Source: Plantago ovata (Eukaryota; Streptophyta; Magnoliopsida; Lamiales; Plantaginaceae). From it: 64,000 nt of DNA. Position numbers and translations under genes: made by a program. Location: contig CM051456.1 in the NCBI GenBank assembly GCA_028274465.1, forward strand, positions 107,483,348-107,547,347. Reading direction: 5' to 3'. The notes under the pieces are model-generated. The model searched no databases. It saw only the letters and a program-made list of their open reading frames with translations, and had not been told where the DNA came from. Positions 13,345 to 24,337 of the stretch are shown here, piece after piece (positions within the stretch are counted from its first letter, which is position 1; the number at the start of each line of letters is the position of its first letter).

Positions 13345-13620
13345 GTAAGTATCCCTTTGATTCGTAACTTAATTGTTCGATATTCATGGTTAATTTGATG
13401 CTTCGATTTCTTCAAATCTTGAATTTTAATTTGGCATTTAATTTTATTATGCAGTTGGAAACGTGTTAGCTTGTTGAATCATTGATATCCACTGAATTGT
13501 GGCTTTTGAGTGTGATTCTGTTAATCCGGGCTGTGAATTTTCTTAATACTTGGTAAGATTATTGATGCTGTTTGATTACTGAGTGTTCGAATAGTTCCGA
13601 ATTTCGTAGTTCTTGATTAA
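13345..13620 (+). other. 5' UTR intron of the rhomboid-like gene
   Basis: A GTAAGT donor at 13345 follows a CT-rich leader (about 13155-13344). A TTAAG acceptor ends at 13620, eight bases before the start codon at 13629. The interval is T-rich, as expected of a plant leader intron. Confidence 0.55.
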
Positions 13621-13628
13621 GATTGACA

Positions 13629-14447
13629 ATGGGGAAACCGTTGTTCTACGAGATTCTTGAAAAGCCAGCTACAAGTTGTGTAATAGGGATATGCACTGCG
13701 ATTTGGTTTATCATTCAGAAGAAGAATCTTGGGTATTCACATTTGGGTGTGAGTTATGACACTGCACTCGAGGGTCATTACTGGAGGATTATAACGTCTG
13801 CATTTTCGCACATTAGCGTTATTCATCTTGTTTTTAACATGAGTGCACTCTGGAGCCTTGGAGTAATTGAGCAGTTAGGGCATATAGGTCTTGGGACAGA
13901 GTATTATCTCCAGTATACGTTGTTGTTGGTTGTTCTGTCGGGGTTGCTTGTTCTTGGGATTTACCATCTGTTGATACAGAAGTTCAAGGTTGACTATTTT
14001 CGTAGAGTTACTGCTGTTGGATACTCTTGCGTTGTTTTTGGTTGGATGACTATTTTGTCGACTAAGCAACCGTCTTCGAAGCTGGAGCTTTTTGGGTTTC
14101 TTTCTCTTCCTATCAGTTTTGCACCATTCGAGTCCCTCATTTTCACGTCCATAATTGTCCCGCAAGCGAGTTTCATTGGCCATCTGTCTGGGATAATTGT
14201 TGGATATGCTATTGCATGGGGTTTTATACATGGTATGAACAATTACTGGGCTATATCAATGCTGGGCTGGATCATGCTGGTGTTCATATTTAGTTTGAAG
14301 AAGTCTGGTACATATGATTTTCAGTTTCTGGAGATTGAATCTGTGACTGATGAATCCTTGCCATCTGTGCGTTTTCTAACTTCTGGGAATGGTAGAACAT
14401 TGCAAATGAGTGCATCACCTGATGTTGCTGCTGCTAATCTTGTTTAG
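13629..14447 (+). CDS. RBL13: Rhomboid-like intramembrane serine protease, RBL13 type
   Basis: A single coding exon gives a 272-aa multi-pass membrane protein. It has the family landmarks: the HxxxN helix motif (HLVFN, residues 66-70), a GxS serine (GYSC, Ser133) and a histidine in a later helix (FIGHLSG, His185), which together form the rhomboid catalytic Ser-His dyad. Hydrophobic segments lie near 16-30, 62-80, 95-116, 128-145, 168-198 and 205-225. Rhomboids cleave single-pass membrane proteins within the bilayer; the substrate here is unknown. The active-site serine is followed by Cys rather than the usual Gly, so activity should not be taken for granted. The start is the first ATG after the leader intron. 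The RBL13 assignment comes from recognised similarity and length, without alignment. Confidence 0.88.
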   Translation: MGKPLFYEILEKPATSCVIGICTAIWFIIQKKNLGYSHLGVSYDTALEGHYWRIITSAFSHISVIHLVFNMSALWSLGVIEQLGHIGLGTEYYLQYTLLLVVLSGLLVLGIYHLLIQKFKVDYFRRVTAVGYSCVVFGWMTILSTKQPSSKLELFGFLSLPISFAPFESLIFTSIIVPQASFIGHLSGIIVGYAIAWGFIHGMNNYWAISMLGWIMLVFIFSLKKSGTYDFQFLEIESVTDESLPSVRFLTSGNGRTLQMSASPDVAAANLV

Positions 14448-15755
14448 CTACTGGGTATATTCTTCACTTTGGTGGAATATATCATGGCAGTCCACAAAGG
14501 ACGTGGTGCATGAAGTACAATTGCCTGTAAGCTTTCTTTTCTTCTTTGTAGAACCTCAAAGAGCAATGAGCTTCCTGTTCGATCACCATTGTTGGTCCTT
14601 GCATAGTTGCATATAACAAATATTGTACCCTGTTCTCCTATTTCATGATATAGAAATCTTTCATTTGTTCTGTGTATCAATTCATTGATGAGTTTCATGG
14701 TGATTATAAATGAAGTTTTCTTGTTGCATTAGCAATCAGATTGTTACTTATCCAAGATTTTCTGTGCCATGTGAAATGTGAATGCTCTGAGCTCTCATTC
14801 TGCATGTGTTTCATGTCCATGCATCTTCTCCTTGCCCATGTGAAACTAACTAATCACAAGAGAAGATGATCTTATTTTTGGTCTAATCTTTCAAGCTTTG
14901 AGATATTTTTCTGAAAACCTGCCTGTGAAAACATATTTGATAAATGGAAGATTTGAAACGCAGATAAAAAGTTACACCATGTAATCACTAAGACTTCAAC
15001 ATTAGACCCAGATGAGTTCTAATATCACGCAGAATTCCGTTTTCTGCACCGTTCTTTGTAGATTCACATGCTTGCCAACAGTCAAACAGGAGACTGAATG
15101 GATCTAAGCAGGTAGTATAACATTAACACGAGTAACTTTTTTCTAGCACATTAAGAATGGATCACCAACTTCAATGATTTGGAATTGCATCATGTAGGAT
15201 ACATGTAGTTGCATACATGACTAGTCACAATCTCCCACAATCCCTCCGTTTCTTTGTACTGACGGGAGAAGATTAATCACGTCCTTCTTTCTAGGTGTCA
15301 ATCACACTGTTTCAGTCGGTTTCATCACAGAGCCCTTAGCTTGATTTGAAATCCTCTCTTAACACGTAGAGATTCAAGCAACTCCAGATAAACATGAACA
15401 TATATTCTTCAGAATTATAGACGGAACGTCTAGGGTTCACAACAAAGTAATAAATGTTTACAAAAGACTTAACACTTGACCTACAAAAACTCCAGATAAC
15501 TAATTAAAATCCTCGAACATAGCCCAAAAGTGGCTAAGAATAAACAAGCTCAACCCACGGTTTCTTCAAGCTTGACCGTATCATTGATAGAGTATGGATC
15601 GCTGAATGCTTAGAGAATATGGAACGATGAGTGACTCGCCCCCAGGAATACACTTCCTAATTAGATTTTGTTCGTTGAAGCAAAGGTTGCTTAAGAAACC
15701 TAGATACACATGACTTGAGCAGAATACACCGGAGGGGGAAGTGGAAAAGTCCCAT
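14448..15755. other. 3' flank of rhomboid gene and downstream of the resistance gene
   Basis: The first 250 bases are probable rhomboid 3' UTR. From about 14700 to 15580 nothing coding is seen. From 15580 to 15755 (minus strand) is sequence just past the resistance-gene stop codon; it can be read for about 30 codons after the stop but shows no clear LRR consensus. Confidence 0.35.
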
Positions 15756-17324
15756 CTACTTGCCGATTCGAAGGGAGATACTCCTATGTACCTCACTCGA
15801 GTGGGGGAGTAGGTGCATAGCATAGTTTCTGTCTGCGCCAGGAAGCATGCCAAGGTTAAGGTATGTTCGGCTACGAAGAAAGTCATATTCATGAGCTTTC
15901 TCTAGGCACAAATCCCTTAAGAAATCATGAATCTGGAGATATTCAATCTTTCCACTGGACGATAGCTCAGTAACCAAGATGAGATTTCTTTGGATCAGAT
16001 CCAGCAGATACTCCATGGCCACATCTTCTAAGCATTGATCTCCATTTGTTTTCAAAAACCCCTCGGCAACCCACATCTTGATGAGTAGAGAGACTGGAAT
16101 GCTATGATCTTCGGGGAAAATTCCCATGTATAGGAAACACGGTTTGAGATGAACAGGTAAGCTCTCATAACAGAAAGAAAGAATCTTTAGGCACCAGTCT
16201 TCCTTGTCGTGAATAGGAATGTATGATTCCAAACGGCTTGCAACATCCTCCCAGGATGTGATTGCCATGTCGGACTTTGACAGATGTCCCCCAATCACGA
16301 CAATCACTAAAGGCACTCCATGGCAATATTCAGCGATCAACTTCGCAATGGTCTTCAACTCAAGGGGACACTCACCTTTCCCAAACATCTTTTCCTGTAA
16401 TAGATACCAGCTTTCAGCTGGGGTTAAGAACCGTAACCTGTGTGGTACCCAAGAGCCAATATAATTAGCCACACTTATCACCCTAGTGGTTATAATGATC
16501 CTGCTCTTATTATTATCATCAGGAAAGAAACTTTTGATGGTATCCCAAACATCAATACTCCAAACATCATCCAGTATTATAAGGTAACGCTTACCATACA
16601 ATAGCTTGTGCAATTGTTCCCCTGGATTAGTTTGGTCCTCAACAACCCCAAGGTCCTGTAGGAAACTTGAAAGAACACTTTGAAGGTCGGGTGACTGAGA
16701 GATCGTACACCAGATACGAATATTAAATTCCATCGATATACGTTTATCATTAAAAAGAAGCCGAGCAAGAGTAGTCTTGCCAAGGCCGCCCATTCCAGCA
16801 ATGGGTAGTATATGCAGATTAGATTCCTCACCTGTGATTTGACTGATGAATTTCTCTAATTCCTCGTTAAATCCAACAATTTTGTTGTATGCCACGCTAG
16901 GATAAACGGATCTCGATGGACCACTAGGCACCTGAGAGACACGAACTTGTTGACTTGTGACTTCCATCATCTCACTGGCCTGTTCCCTGAGAGACACGAA
17001 CTTTTCCATGATTTGCACCATTTCATCTTCAGAGAAAAGGTTTGAGCTGTGTGTCCTATTGTATCCAGATTTCACAAGAGCTGGGTCCAAGGCGTGGCAG
17101 TCGATCACATAGTCAACGGCATAAGCCGCTTCGACTGTCTCTCTCTCCAGCTCAACAAATTCTTCATTGATTATTAGGTAATCATGATCTTGGAAAAGTT
17201 TGAGAAGAGATGTGATTGTTTCTTTGATAGATTGAACTGGGTATTGGGATGGGTAAACAATAGAGCGCTGGTGATGCTGCTCAAGTGTGAAGTTCAGACT
17301 GAGTAGAGCTGCATAAGCCGCCAT
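15756..17324 (-). CDS. CC-NB-ARC resistance protein (R1-like), lacking LRRs
   Basis: One uninterrupted minus-strand exon encodes 522 aa. An Rx-type coiled-coil region occupies about 1-125, with a DYVID version of the EDVID motif at 71-75. NB-ARC motifs follow in order: P-loop GMGGLGKTT (177-185), kinase-2 LIILDDVW (248-255), RNBS-B SRIIITTR (274-281), a GLPL variant in CHGVPLVIVVIGG (334-346), RNBS-D CFLYMGIFPED (396-406) and an MHD-position variant IHDFLRDL (465-472). Such intracellular immune receptors bind ATP and trigger the hypersensitive response. The frame stops about 50 residues after the IHD motif, so the leucine-rich repeats (usually another 300-400 residues) are missing. This is either a truncated CN-type protein or a gene cut off at its 3' end. 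Met to Ile at the MHD position is common in this subgroup. Confidence 0.9.
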   Translation of the reverse strand: MAAYAALLSLNFTLEQHHQRSIVYPSQYPVQSIKETITSLLKLFQDHDYLIINEEFVELERETVEAAYAVDYVIDCHALDPALVKSGYNRTHSSNLFSEDEMVQIMEKFVSLREQASEMMEVTSQQVRVSQVPSGPSRSVYPSVAYNKIVGFNEELEKFISQITGEESNLHILPIAGMGGLGKTTLARLLFNDKRISMEFNIRIWCTISQSPDLQSVLSSFLQDLGVVEDQTNPGEQLHKLLYGKRYLIILDDVWSIDVWDTIKSFFPDDNNKSRIIITTRVISVANYIGSWVPHRLRFLTPAESWYLLQEKMFGKGECPLELKTIAKLIAEYCHGVPLVIVVIGGHLSKSDMAITSWEDVASRLESYIPIHDKEDWCLKILSFCYESLPVHLKPCFLYMGIFPEDHSIPVSLLIKMWVAEGFLKTNGDQCLEDVAMEYLLDLIQRNLILVTELSSSGKIEYLQIHDFLRDLCLEKAHEYDFLRSRTYLNLGMLPGADRNYAMHLLPHSSEVHRSISLRIGK

Positions 17325-17483
17325 GGATGGTGATTGGTAATATATCTGTATTTGGAAGGAAGGAAGGCGATTAGTATTTCAGAGGAAGTGTACTAATCTG
17401 GTTTATGCTGCAAATGAAATGATTGATTGATTAAACTCCGCTTAATTTGTTTCTCTCTCTCCAAACATTAATAGGTTAATTAT

Positions 17484-17600
17484 ATTATTTTTTTATTTTG
17501 GAATCAGCAAAATATATTAACACCAAAATGTTTGAAATTACAAGGGGAAAGTGGATAAGAGATGCATACCAAAACACTCCCTCTACCTAACCACCTAACC
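17484..17600 (-). mobile_element. Probable LINE 3' end, minus orientation
   Basis: On the minus strand this reads as a plant LINE tail: TTAATATATTTTGCTGATTC followed by an A-rich run. It lies just upstream of the resistance gene. No target duplication was resolved and the element is a short remnant, so confidence is low. Confidence 0.35.
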
Positions 17601-17703
17601 ACCAACCATAAATTAATGTTAATGTTAATAGTTTTTATCAAATTAGTAATTAATATGATACAATGAAAAACTTAGAAGTTGCGGTCAGCTTGTAAACTTG
17701 TAA

Positions 17704-18042
17704 GACCATCTCCAACCATGAGATGATAAGACTCATAGTGTCATTATTTTATTATAAGACTCAAGTCTATCTTCAACTCCAACCATAAGACTCCACAACA
17801 CATTTTTTTATTGTTTCTTTTTTCATTTAACAAACAAATAACAAACAAACAAAGTGGGAAGAAAGAGAAAATGAAATTAAATAATAATAAAAAATTACAT
17901 AAGACTTCATTAGATGAGTCTTATGTGGGAAGACTCATCTTATGTATAAGATGATAAGACTCAACTTTTTACTTATCCAACCTTGAGTTTTGTGAGAGTC
18001 TTATACATAAGACCCTCATAAGACTCATGGTTGGAGATGGTC
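17704..18042. mobile_element. Tourist-like MITE (PIF/Harbinger type) with TAA duplication
   Basis: Perfect 19-bp terminal inverted repeats GACCATCTCCAACCATGAG and its complement bound a 339-bp AT-rich element, flanked by TAA at 17701-17703 and 18043-18045. A second inverted pair inside (ATAAGACTCA...) makes it strongly foldback. The 3-bp TAA duplication indicates PIF/Harbinger (Tourist) mobilisation. It lies about 0.4 kb upstream of the resistance gene start. Confidence 0.85.
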
Positions 18043-18531
18043 TAAGGGTGTTTAGAGTAACATAGGAAAAATACTCCGAAATGTACCATAAGTTTCTTAC
18101 TCCGTCCATTTTGTATTGTAAGTTTGTTACTCTCACATTTTGTCATGTAAGTTCACAAAAAAATTATTTTTTGTACTTGGGCCGAATCTAGTCGATGAAC
18201 TAATATTAGACTAAATTTGAATCTGATTCATCCCAAATTCACATGAACTCGCGAATTACTGATAATTTTTCACTATTTCACCGTCATTATTAAAATATCT
18301 AAACAAAAACTTTTCAAAACAATCAAGGTAATTGCTGAGCATACCTCTTTGTATTACATATCGATGCAAGCAAACAAATAAAATGGATCACATTTTTTTC
18401 AATGTATGCCATGAAGACAAAATGGATTTAGTTAATTGATAATCTCTTTGTTCTAAGTTCTAATTATTTGCAAAAATCAATTGGTATACGATAAATTCTT
18501 AATTAGAGTTATGTGTAATATAAAGGTTCAA

Positions 18532-18534
<3 letters not shown>

Positions 18535-18608
<74 letters not shown>
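18535..18608. repeat. (ATT)n microsatellite, probable 3' tail of the RT element
   Basis: About 25 uninterrupted ATT units. On the minus strand it is (AAT)n and begins exactly where the reverse transcriptase element ends, so it is best read as that element's 3' tail. Some non-LTR retrotransposons (I clade) end in TAA-type repeats in place of poly(A). Confidence 0.75.
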
Positions 18609-18609
<1 letters not shown>

Positions 18610-21600
18610 GAAGTGGAATTCAATAAATAATGGGCAGCCGAGAAACAAGTTGTGCTCCCATTCCCTTGCAATAGCAAAACTAACTCTAGAAAAATAAAAT
18701 GAGCAGCGCGCACCCCAACATCCTGAGCTAAAGCGAAACCCCGGATTCTAACAAGCAAATCAACATCATCAGCATCCAACTTCCCAAGTGTCAAGAAAGA
18801 GAAAGGAAGAAATCCAAATCCCTTAACTGCACACAAGTCCCGATACTTTGCACACTTGCGCTTGGCAGCATCAGCAACCGCATGTCCAAGCACAAAGTCC
18901 ACAAACGCAGACCGGGTCAAGGGGGAAGACCTGGTCAGATCCACACAAACTCGTCCCCTATCCCAAGCATAAAGGAGCATGTCTGCAGGGACGGAGGGAC
19001 CTGTCACTCCCGTCGCTCAAACCAATATCCACCTACTTACCAGTAGAGATGCCAGATCGAAAATAGACATCCAAGAGAGTGTAACAAACAAGGTTATGTC
19101 GGTGCTTGATACCCACCACCCCAGCACACGACACATCATGATCACCAAACAAATCCCCATAAAAAACCCGAGAGCAAGCAGAGCAGGGCGCGGACATCGA
19201 AAACAAAGCAACACCAAGCCGATAACCCAGTACACACCTGTAAGTCCTCCCGTTCATAGTCTGCCCCAGACCCGAAATAGGAACAACTCGCATCCAATCA
19301 AAAGAATGGGCACCTCGTTGAGACTTCCAAAGAGCTACCTGATGGGGAGATAAAGAGAAAACAGATTCTACAGAAGCAGCAACCTTCGTGAAATATATAT
19401 CTGCCAGTCTCTTCATAAGTCTGGGGGCAGCGATCTCACTGGGTTACCCAAAAGGTCAGAACCTGTGGTCTCAACAAACAAAGACAGGGCACCATCAAAA
19501 GCAGGTCCAAGAGAAGTCATACCAAAAGGACACAAAAGCTTAGCCTGCAAACCAGCAGACTGAAGGCGAGAAGCAAGGAAGGCATAGTGACGAACATCCG
19601 CAGCAGTATAAACACCAAGTCCCCCAAAAGAAAAGGGCAAAGTAGCAAGCCGTCACTGTCAATCACCAAAACCGGGACCCGATGCCGTAACAATACGCTC
19701 CAAAGAGAATTTGAGAGCCCCATCAAAAGAAAGCTGAGCCGACTGAAATAAACCTGGAGGGCAAGTGCGCAAAGTAAAATAGAGCTTCGAAATACCCGTA
19801 CAAGTACGAAGCAACAATAACTCACACTGCGGATCATTAAGCTTCGCGACATAGTTCATAAGCTCGATGGTCTTGTTGACCCTCTTCACCACAAGCTCAC
19901 TACTGAAATCAGGACACACACTGACCGCGCCACCAAGGACTTTGACCCCCCGGAGTGGCCTGGCGATAGAAGGAGGGAAAACACCAGGAACCCTACTCCT
20001 CGGATCTTCCACCGGCCAAAAAATCTCAGTTTTGTGAACATTGAGGTGAAGTCCAGAACGCGGGCCGTACTCCAAGATCAGCTCTAAGACCTTCCCCACA
20101 ACTAAGGTATCTCCGACAATGGTGCCATCATCCAAATACCAGGCCTGCAAGGACAAGTAAAAGAATCCCTAATCTTACAAACCAACGGGTGTAAAACCAA
20201 AGCAAAGAGAAGAGGACACAAAGGATCGCCCTGCTGGACCCCCTGACCAGACCATAGAATGTGCTCCCCATAGTACAACCTAGCCGGACTGGAATAACAG
20301 AACTCAACCCAACGGGAAAGAACGGGGCAACAACGACGAACCTCAAGCAACATAACCTCATGATCCACCACGTTGAAAGCATTCTGAAAGTCAACTAATT
20401 AACAACATGGTCAAGCCCACCTCACTGCCTCTCGCCTCAACAAACCGACTCAAGACATGAAGAATAGCCTCACCCCCACAGGGTACCCCAACACCAAACT
20501 GGATACCGTCAAAATACCCAAATAAAGAGGGGCCAACCAAAAGAACACCCACCTTAGAGACCCCGCCACCAAACAGTATCCACAACAATAGGATGTATAC
20601 CACCACCCGACTTAACTAGCGAAGTGAGAGGAGCACTAGCAATATACGCACCCAAAACATGCGGGCACTTACCCTCCAAGAAAAGATGAACCACCCGAGT
20701 GATAGAGGTGATCAATAGAGAGAGCAGCAGCAGCACTGCCCAGACAATCCAAAAAGTGCTGAGCTCACAGACCATCTCGACCACAAGAGGTTCCACGAGG
20801 GAAACTACGAATCATAACTCAAACAGTAGTACTGGAAGCAGAAAGTGGACAAAGGCCAGTATGTAAAGGAGGCAAAATAGAGGAAGGAGCAGAAGGGTTC
20901 TTTTCCTTCAAAGCCTCCACGGTATCAACCGAATAAGGAGCAACACCAGAGGAAGAAGGAACCCGAACAACAACAAAATAATGTCCATCACTAACCTTTC
21001 TAAGACAATGATGAATATTGGCTTCACCCAAATCTGGATTTGACTCCTGGCGAAAAGAAGGTGAATCCGAAGCCAAACTCTCACGAAGAAGCTGTAAACT
21101 ACCCCCAGCAACATCCCACGTATGGAGGGCAGAAGAAATGCACTCCTCCTTACACTTACGCCTAACAACTGCCCGACACTCAAGACTACTCCTCGGGGAA
21201 AAAGTCTTCAGCGTACAAAGAGGTAACACAAGAAAACGAACCCAACAAGAAAGGTCATTAGAAGAAACCACAGAATCCAAAGCCCCCTTAGGAGGGATCG
21301 ACTTAACAGTACGTAACCCCTTAGCCAACAAAGCATCAAGAGAAGCCAGCGAAAAACCCTGAGTAACAGGCACACTAACACTAGCAAGCAAAGAAACAGG
21401 AGAACGAGGTACATGGATGTCAAACAAAGTGAAATGAACCACACCATCACCACAATCAGGAGCCGCCATAACATTGTTACGGTCATGCCGACACCGCGCA
21501 TGAACTGTATGAGTAGTAAGACAAACCCCACGCAACCAATGACCCATCAACCGCAAAGTAGCTTCAGCAAACAGATAAACATGCAAACTAGTAGCAAGAG

Positions 21601-21863
21601 CATTACGTGTGACAACCTGTGCCTCACCACGAAAATGGCGATCAAGCAAGTGGGTAATTAAATAACTACTAGTAAGACAATTCCCACTGCCGTCCTGACA
21701 CTCAGAAAGTCCAACAAACGGATAATGAAACTGCACAACCTCGGACATGAAGAAAAGATACACTAACAGAACCGGAAAAGACACAAAAATGAAGGCAGAA
21801 CAAAGAGAATAACGAAAACTGAGCAGAAGCAACCAGAATTGATCCAAACAACCAAATCACATC
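18606..21863 (-). mobile_element. Decayed non-LTR-type retroelement ORF with reverse transcriptase (5' part)
   Basis: Minus-strand fragments in several frames form one broken polyprotein: 21847-20819, 20796-20391, 20371-20102, 20156-19659, 19640-19033 and 19007-18606, interrupted by stops and frameshifts. The middle holds reverse transcriptase boxes: GGGIHPIVVDTVW (motif like GxRPI), GVQQGDPLCPLLFAL, and the catalytic YLDDG in AWYLDDGTIVGDT, then HLNVHKTE. The N-terminal part is Cys/His-rich (THTVHARCRH, HLLDRHF), hinting at a zinc-finger-like region. The C-terminal part has CSACSRVFYGD...GDHDVSCAG, another Cys/His cluster. No integrase, protease or endonuclease was recognised. Plant genomes carry related proteins annotated only as reverse transcriptase domain proteins. 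The coding part is followed on the minus strand by (AAT)n. This is a dead copy. Confidence 0.85.
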
Positions 21864-21871
21864 ACCGCCCA

Positions 21872-22445
21872 TAGACCTGGCAAACGGGTTGATCGGATCA
21901 GATTCAGATCGGATTGTTCGGATCGGGTGATTTCGGGCCAGTGAACTTGTTTCGGGTGATTTCGGATCGGGTCGGTTTGGATCGGATTCGAATGTGTTCG
22001 GATTTCAGATTTATATCGGATTCGGGTGTTATTCGGATTATAAATTTCAAAATATTTTCGGATCGGGTCAATTCGGCTCGGGCCAATTCGGATTCAATGT
22101 TGATTGAATATTTAAATACAAAATTATTTTTATAATGAAAATTTATGAAATATTACAACTTCAAAATCTTTATTACGTAGTATAAGTTAGTTATATATGA
22201 AATATATATTTTAAATGAAAATAATTATGTATTCCCTATAAATTTAATTCGGGTCACATTTAACTCGTATCGGGTGAATTTCGGATTGAATTTATTCAGG
22301 AGATTTCAGATTGTTTAATTCGGATAAAAAAAAAATTGGGTGTTTTCGGATAGGGTTTCGGGTTAAAGTTCAGATGTTTGACCATAAATTTTCGGGTGAG
22401 ACTTCGGGTTTCGGGTCGGGTTTCTGATGGCTTTTGTCAGGTCTA
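21872..22445. mobile_element. hAT-type MITE inserted in the RT element, 8-bp target duplication
   Basis: The element begins TAGACCTGGCAAA and ends TTTTGTCAGGTCTA (imperfect inverted repeats, 574 bp). It is flanked on both sides by ACCGCCCA (21864-21871 and 22446-22453), an 8-bp duplication typical of hAT transposons. The interior is rich in GGATCGGGT and TTCGGGT words and has no coding potential. The duplication is perfect. It is non-autonomous. Confidence 0.88.
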
Positions 22446-22610
22446 ACCGCCCAGAACAAAAAGAAAAAACAAGACCAAGAAGATGAGGCAATGAAAGAAC
22501 AAAACAAACGTGAAGATGATGACAAATGTGGCACAGGACAGGAGCACAAGCTGAAGATGGAATTGACATTGGTAAATGTAGAAACGAAGAAAAACAAAGG
22601 CTAAGACAAT
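22446..22610 (-). mobile_element. 5' part of the RT element beyond the hAT insertion
   Basis: Removing the MITE and one copy of ACCGCCCA rejoins this sequence with the RT element at 21863. It is the presumed 5' leader or N-terminal part of that element. The true 5' end was not located. Confidence 0.4.
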
Positions 22611-22679
22611 TAGTTACCTGGTATTTGATTGTATAATGAGGGAATGTGGAATTGAAACAAAAGCCCTAAGCTCAGTCAG

Positions 22680-22960
22680 TCCCATATATATATATAAAAG
22701 AAAACCGATGACGACGGCTATTAGAGAGGCGACAATTTTCAAGCGGTGGGCATATCCCCAGGAAGATGAAGACGACTTATATCCATCCATTTGTCGTACG
22801 CGGCGGTCAAGAGCAGTGGAGTGGGCGGGAAGATACGGCTGTGGCGGCCACCGTGCATATAGACCGACAATTTCGGGAAAAATACGGCCGATGAGTGGCC
22901 CGCTGAAGACGATGGGATACGACGACGTATATGGTAAAACGACAACACAGTAAAAGGAAA
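22680..22960. other. GC-rich island without recognised product
   Basis: A compact CpG-rich stretch preceded by TATATATATAAAAG (about 22687-22700). Open frames exist on both strands (for example 22708-22953 plus), but none resembles a known family. The TATA motif is only about 10-20 bp before the first ATG, which is too close for a normal leader. It could be a gene remnant or a leftover promoter. Confidence 0.25.
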
Positions 22961-23035
22961 TGATATAGGAAACGACAGATAGAAAAAAACGCACACGCAC
23001 AAAACACTGTTCACAACGCTTCACCACTTATTAGT

Positions 23036-23160
23036 TTGTTTAAAAAGTAGCCACTTTCCGGTTACTATTCAATTCCATGTCTTTATAGTTTTTAAACATA
23101 CAAAACCATGCATTACTTAATAAAGAGCAGAGTTGGAGGTTTCTCATCCTGTCATAATGG
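23036..23160. repeat. Direct repeat copy 1
   Basis: About 125 bp strongly similar to 24204-24336. Shared words include AACCATGCAT, TTACTTAATAAAGAGCAGAG and TTTCTCAT. The two copies flank 1.05 kb that contains a MITE-like foldback and a SINE candidate. Confidence 0.7.
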
Positions 23161-23187
23161 TGGTCACCTTGAAAGCTTGCAAGAGCA

Positions 23188-23472
23188 CTCCTTATGGAGA
23201 TTTATTTGGGGCTACTAAATAGTAGCCCATGACAAATAAGTACTAATTAGTAGCCCAATTTTAAACACTTAATATGGGACCCACGTACAAGGAAAACTCC
23301 AAATAATATGAGTACTACATATGAGACATGTAGAGTAACATGTAGCATATGAGACCCACAATAAAGCCTCAAATAAGTCCAAAACCATTGAAGACTTGAT
23401 TTGAAATGATTTTTTTAGACTTTTAATGTTTAGAAGCACTTATTTAAGCTCCAACCATAATAAATGCTCTAA
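23188..23472. mobile_element. Degenerate MITE-like foldback
   Basis: The left end GAGCACTCCTTATGG and right end CCATAATAAATGCTC are imperfect inverted repeats, with AA on both flanks. The interior is AT-rich and repeats the word AGTAGCCCA. The family is not certain. Confidence 0.4.
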
Positions 23473-23949
23473 GGGTCATACGAGCTAGAAAATTAAGAAA
23501 ATGTGGGTATATTCTATAATGTGATGGTATTGATTAAAAAAGAAAATGAGTAAAATTTGTAATTTTCATTGGAAATTAAAATTAACGTTCATTTCGGCAC
23601 CTGGTGGAATCTGTATGTTAAGGCCGGTTAATAAAAAAATTTAATTTATTCTTTTGGTTAGTTCGTATAGTGCATTAATTAATTTGTTGACATATCGTTC
23701 TCGTATGACTTGGCATTATAGCTGGCGAACAATGATTTTACCAATTCTTTATACATCGCTTACTCAGTGAAAGTGGCTTAATCCTTAAAAATATACGGTA
23801 CATTTCTTAAGTTGCATCAGCAAAATTAGAAACAACTAGGGGCAAAAAAAAAAGGAGACCCTAAATTAAATTAAGAGACAAAAGAATAAAATTTTCCCCT
23901 TCTATTCACAATATTAATAATGGTTTAGAGATTTTAATGTTTTTAAAGT

Positions 23950-24072
23950 TTAGTTATAGGTTAGTTGTTGGCTCAAATGATAAAGAATTTGAGTTCAATT
24001 AAGCAAATAAGGTTTCGAATTTGAGTCTCGTGGATGTAAATTAAGATGCCGCTCGGAGAGAAAAAAAAATCC
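23950..24072 (+). mobile_element. tRNA-derived SINE candidate
   Basis: A box A-like segment (GTTGGCTCAAATGATAA) is followed about 40 bp later by a box B-like segment (GGTTTCGAATTTGAGTC), and an A-run ends it at 24060-24069. This is the layout of plant tRNA-derived SINEs. Both boxes are mutated, so this is an old copy. No target duplication was identified. Confidence 0.5.
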
Positions 24073-24203
24073 TTCAATGTTCGACTAAATTACGGCAAGC
24101 GGATACCATAGGAATACAAAAAATCCAGTCAAGTTTCTTCATTCTTGAGGTAGTAAATTGCATGATACAGCAGCCTGTAGGTGGTTACTGGTTACATATT
24201 TAT

Positions 24204-24336
24204 AAAATTAGCCACTCTCTGGTTACTAATTCAACTCCAATTCTTTATAGTTTTTGTCTTTTTTAACATAAACAACCATGCATAATGCATTACTTAATAA
24301 AGAGCAGAGTCAGAGATTTCTCATACTGTCATAAGA
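24204..24336. repeat. Direct repeat copy 2
   Basis: Second copy of the segment at 23036-23160. It differs by small indels, including an extra ATAATGCAT. Confidence 0.7.
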
Positions 24337-24337
24337 T

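Noticed and set aside
22636..22953. 105-codon plus-strand frame after a TATA-like run
   Set aside because: The TATA motif is too close to the ATG and the peptide resembles no known family; recorded only as a GC-rich island.
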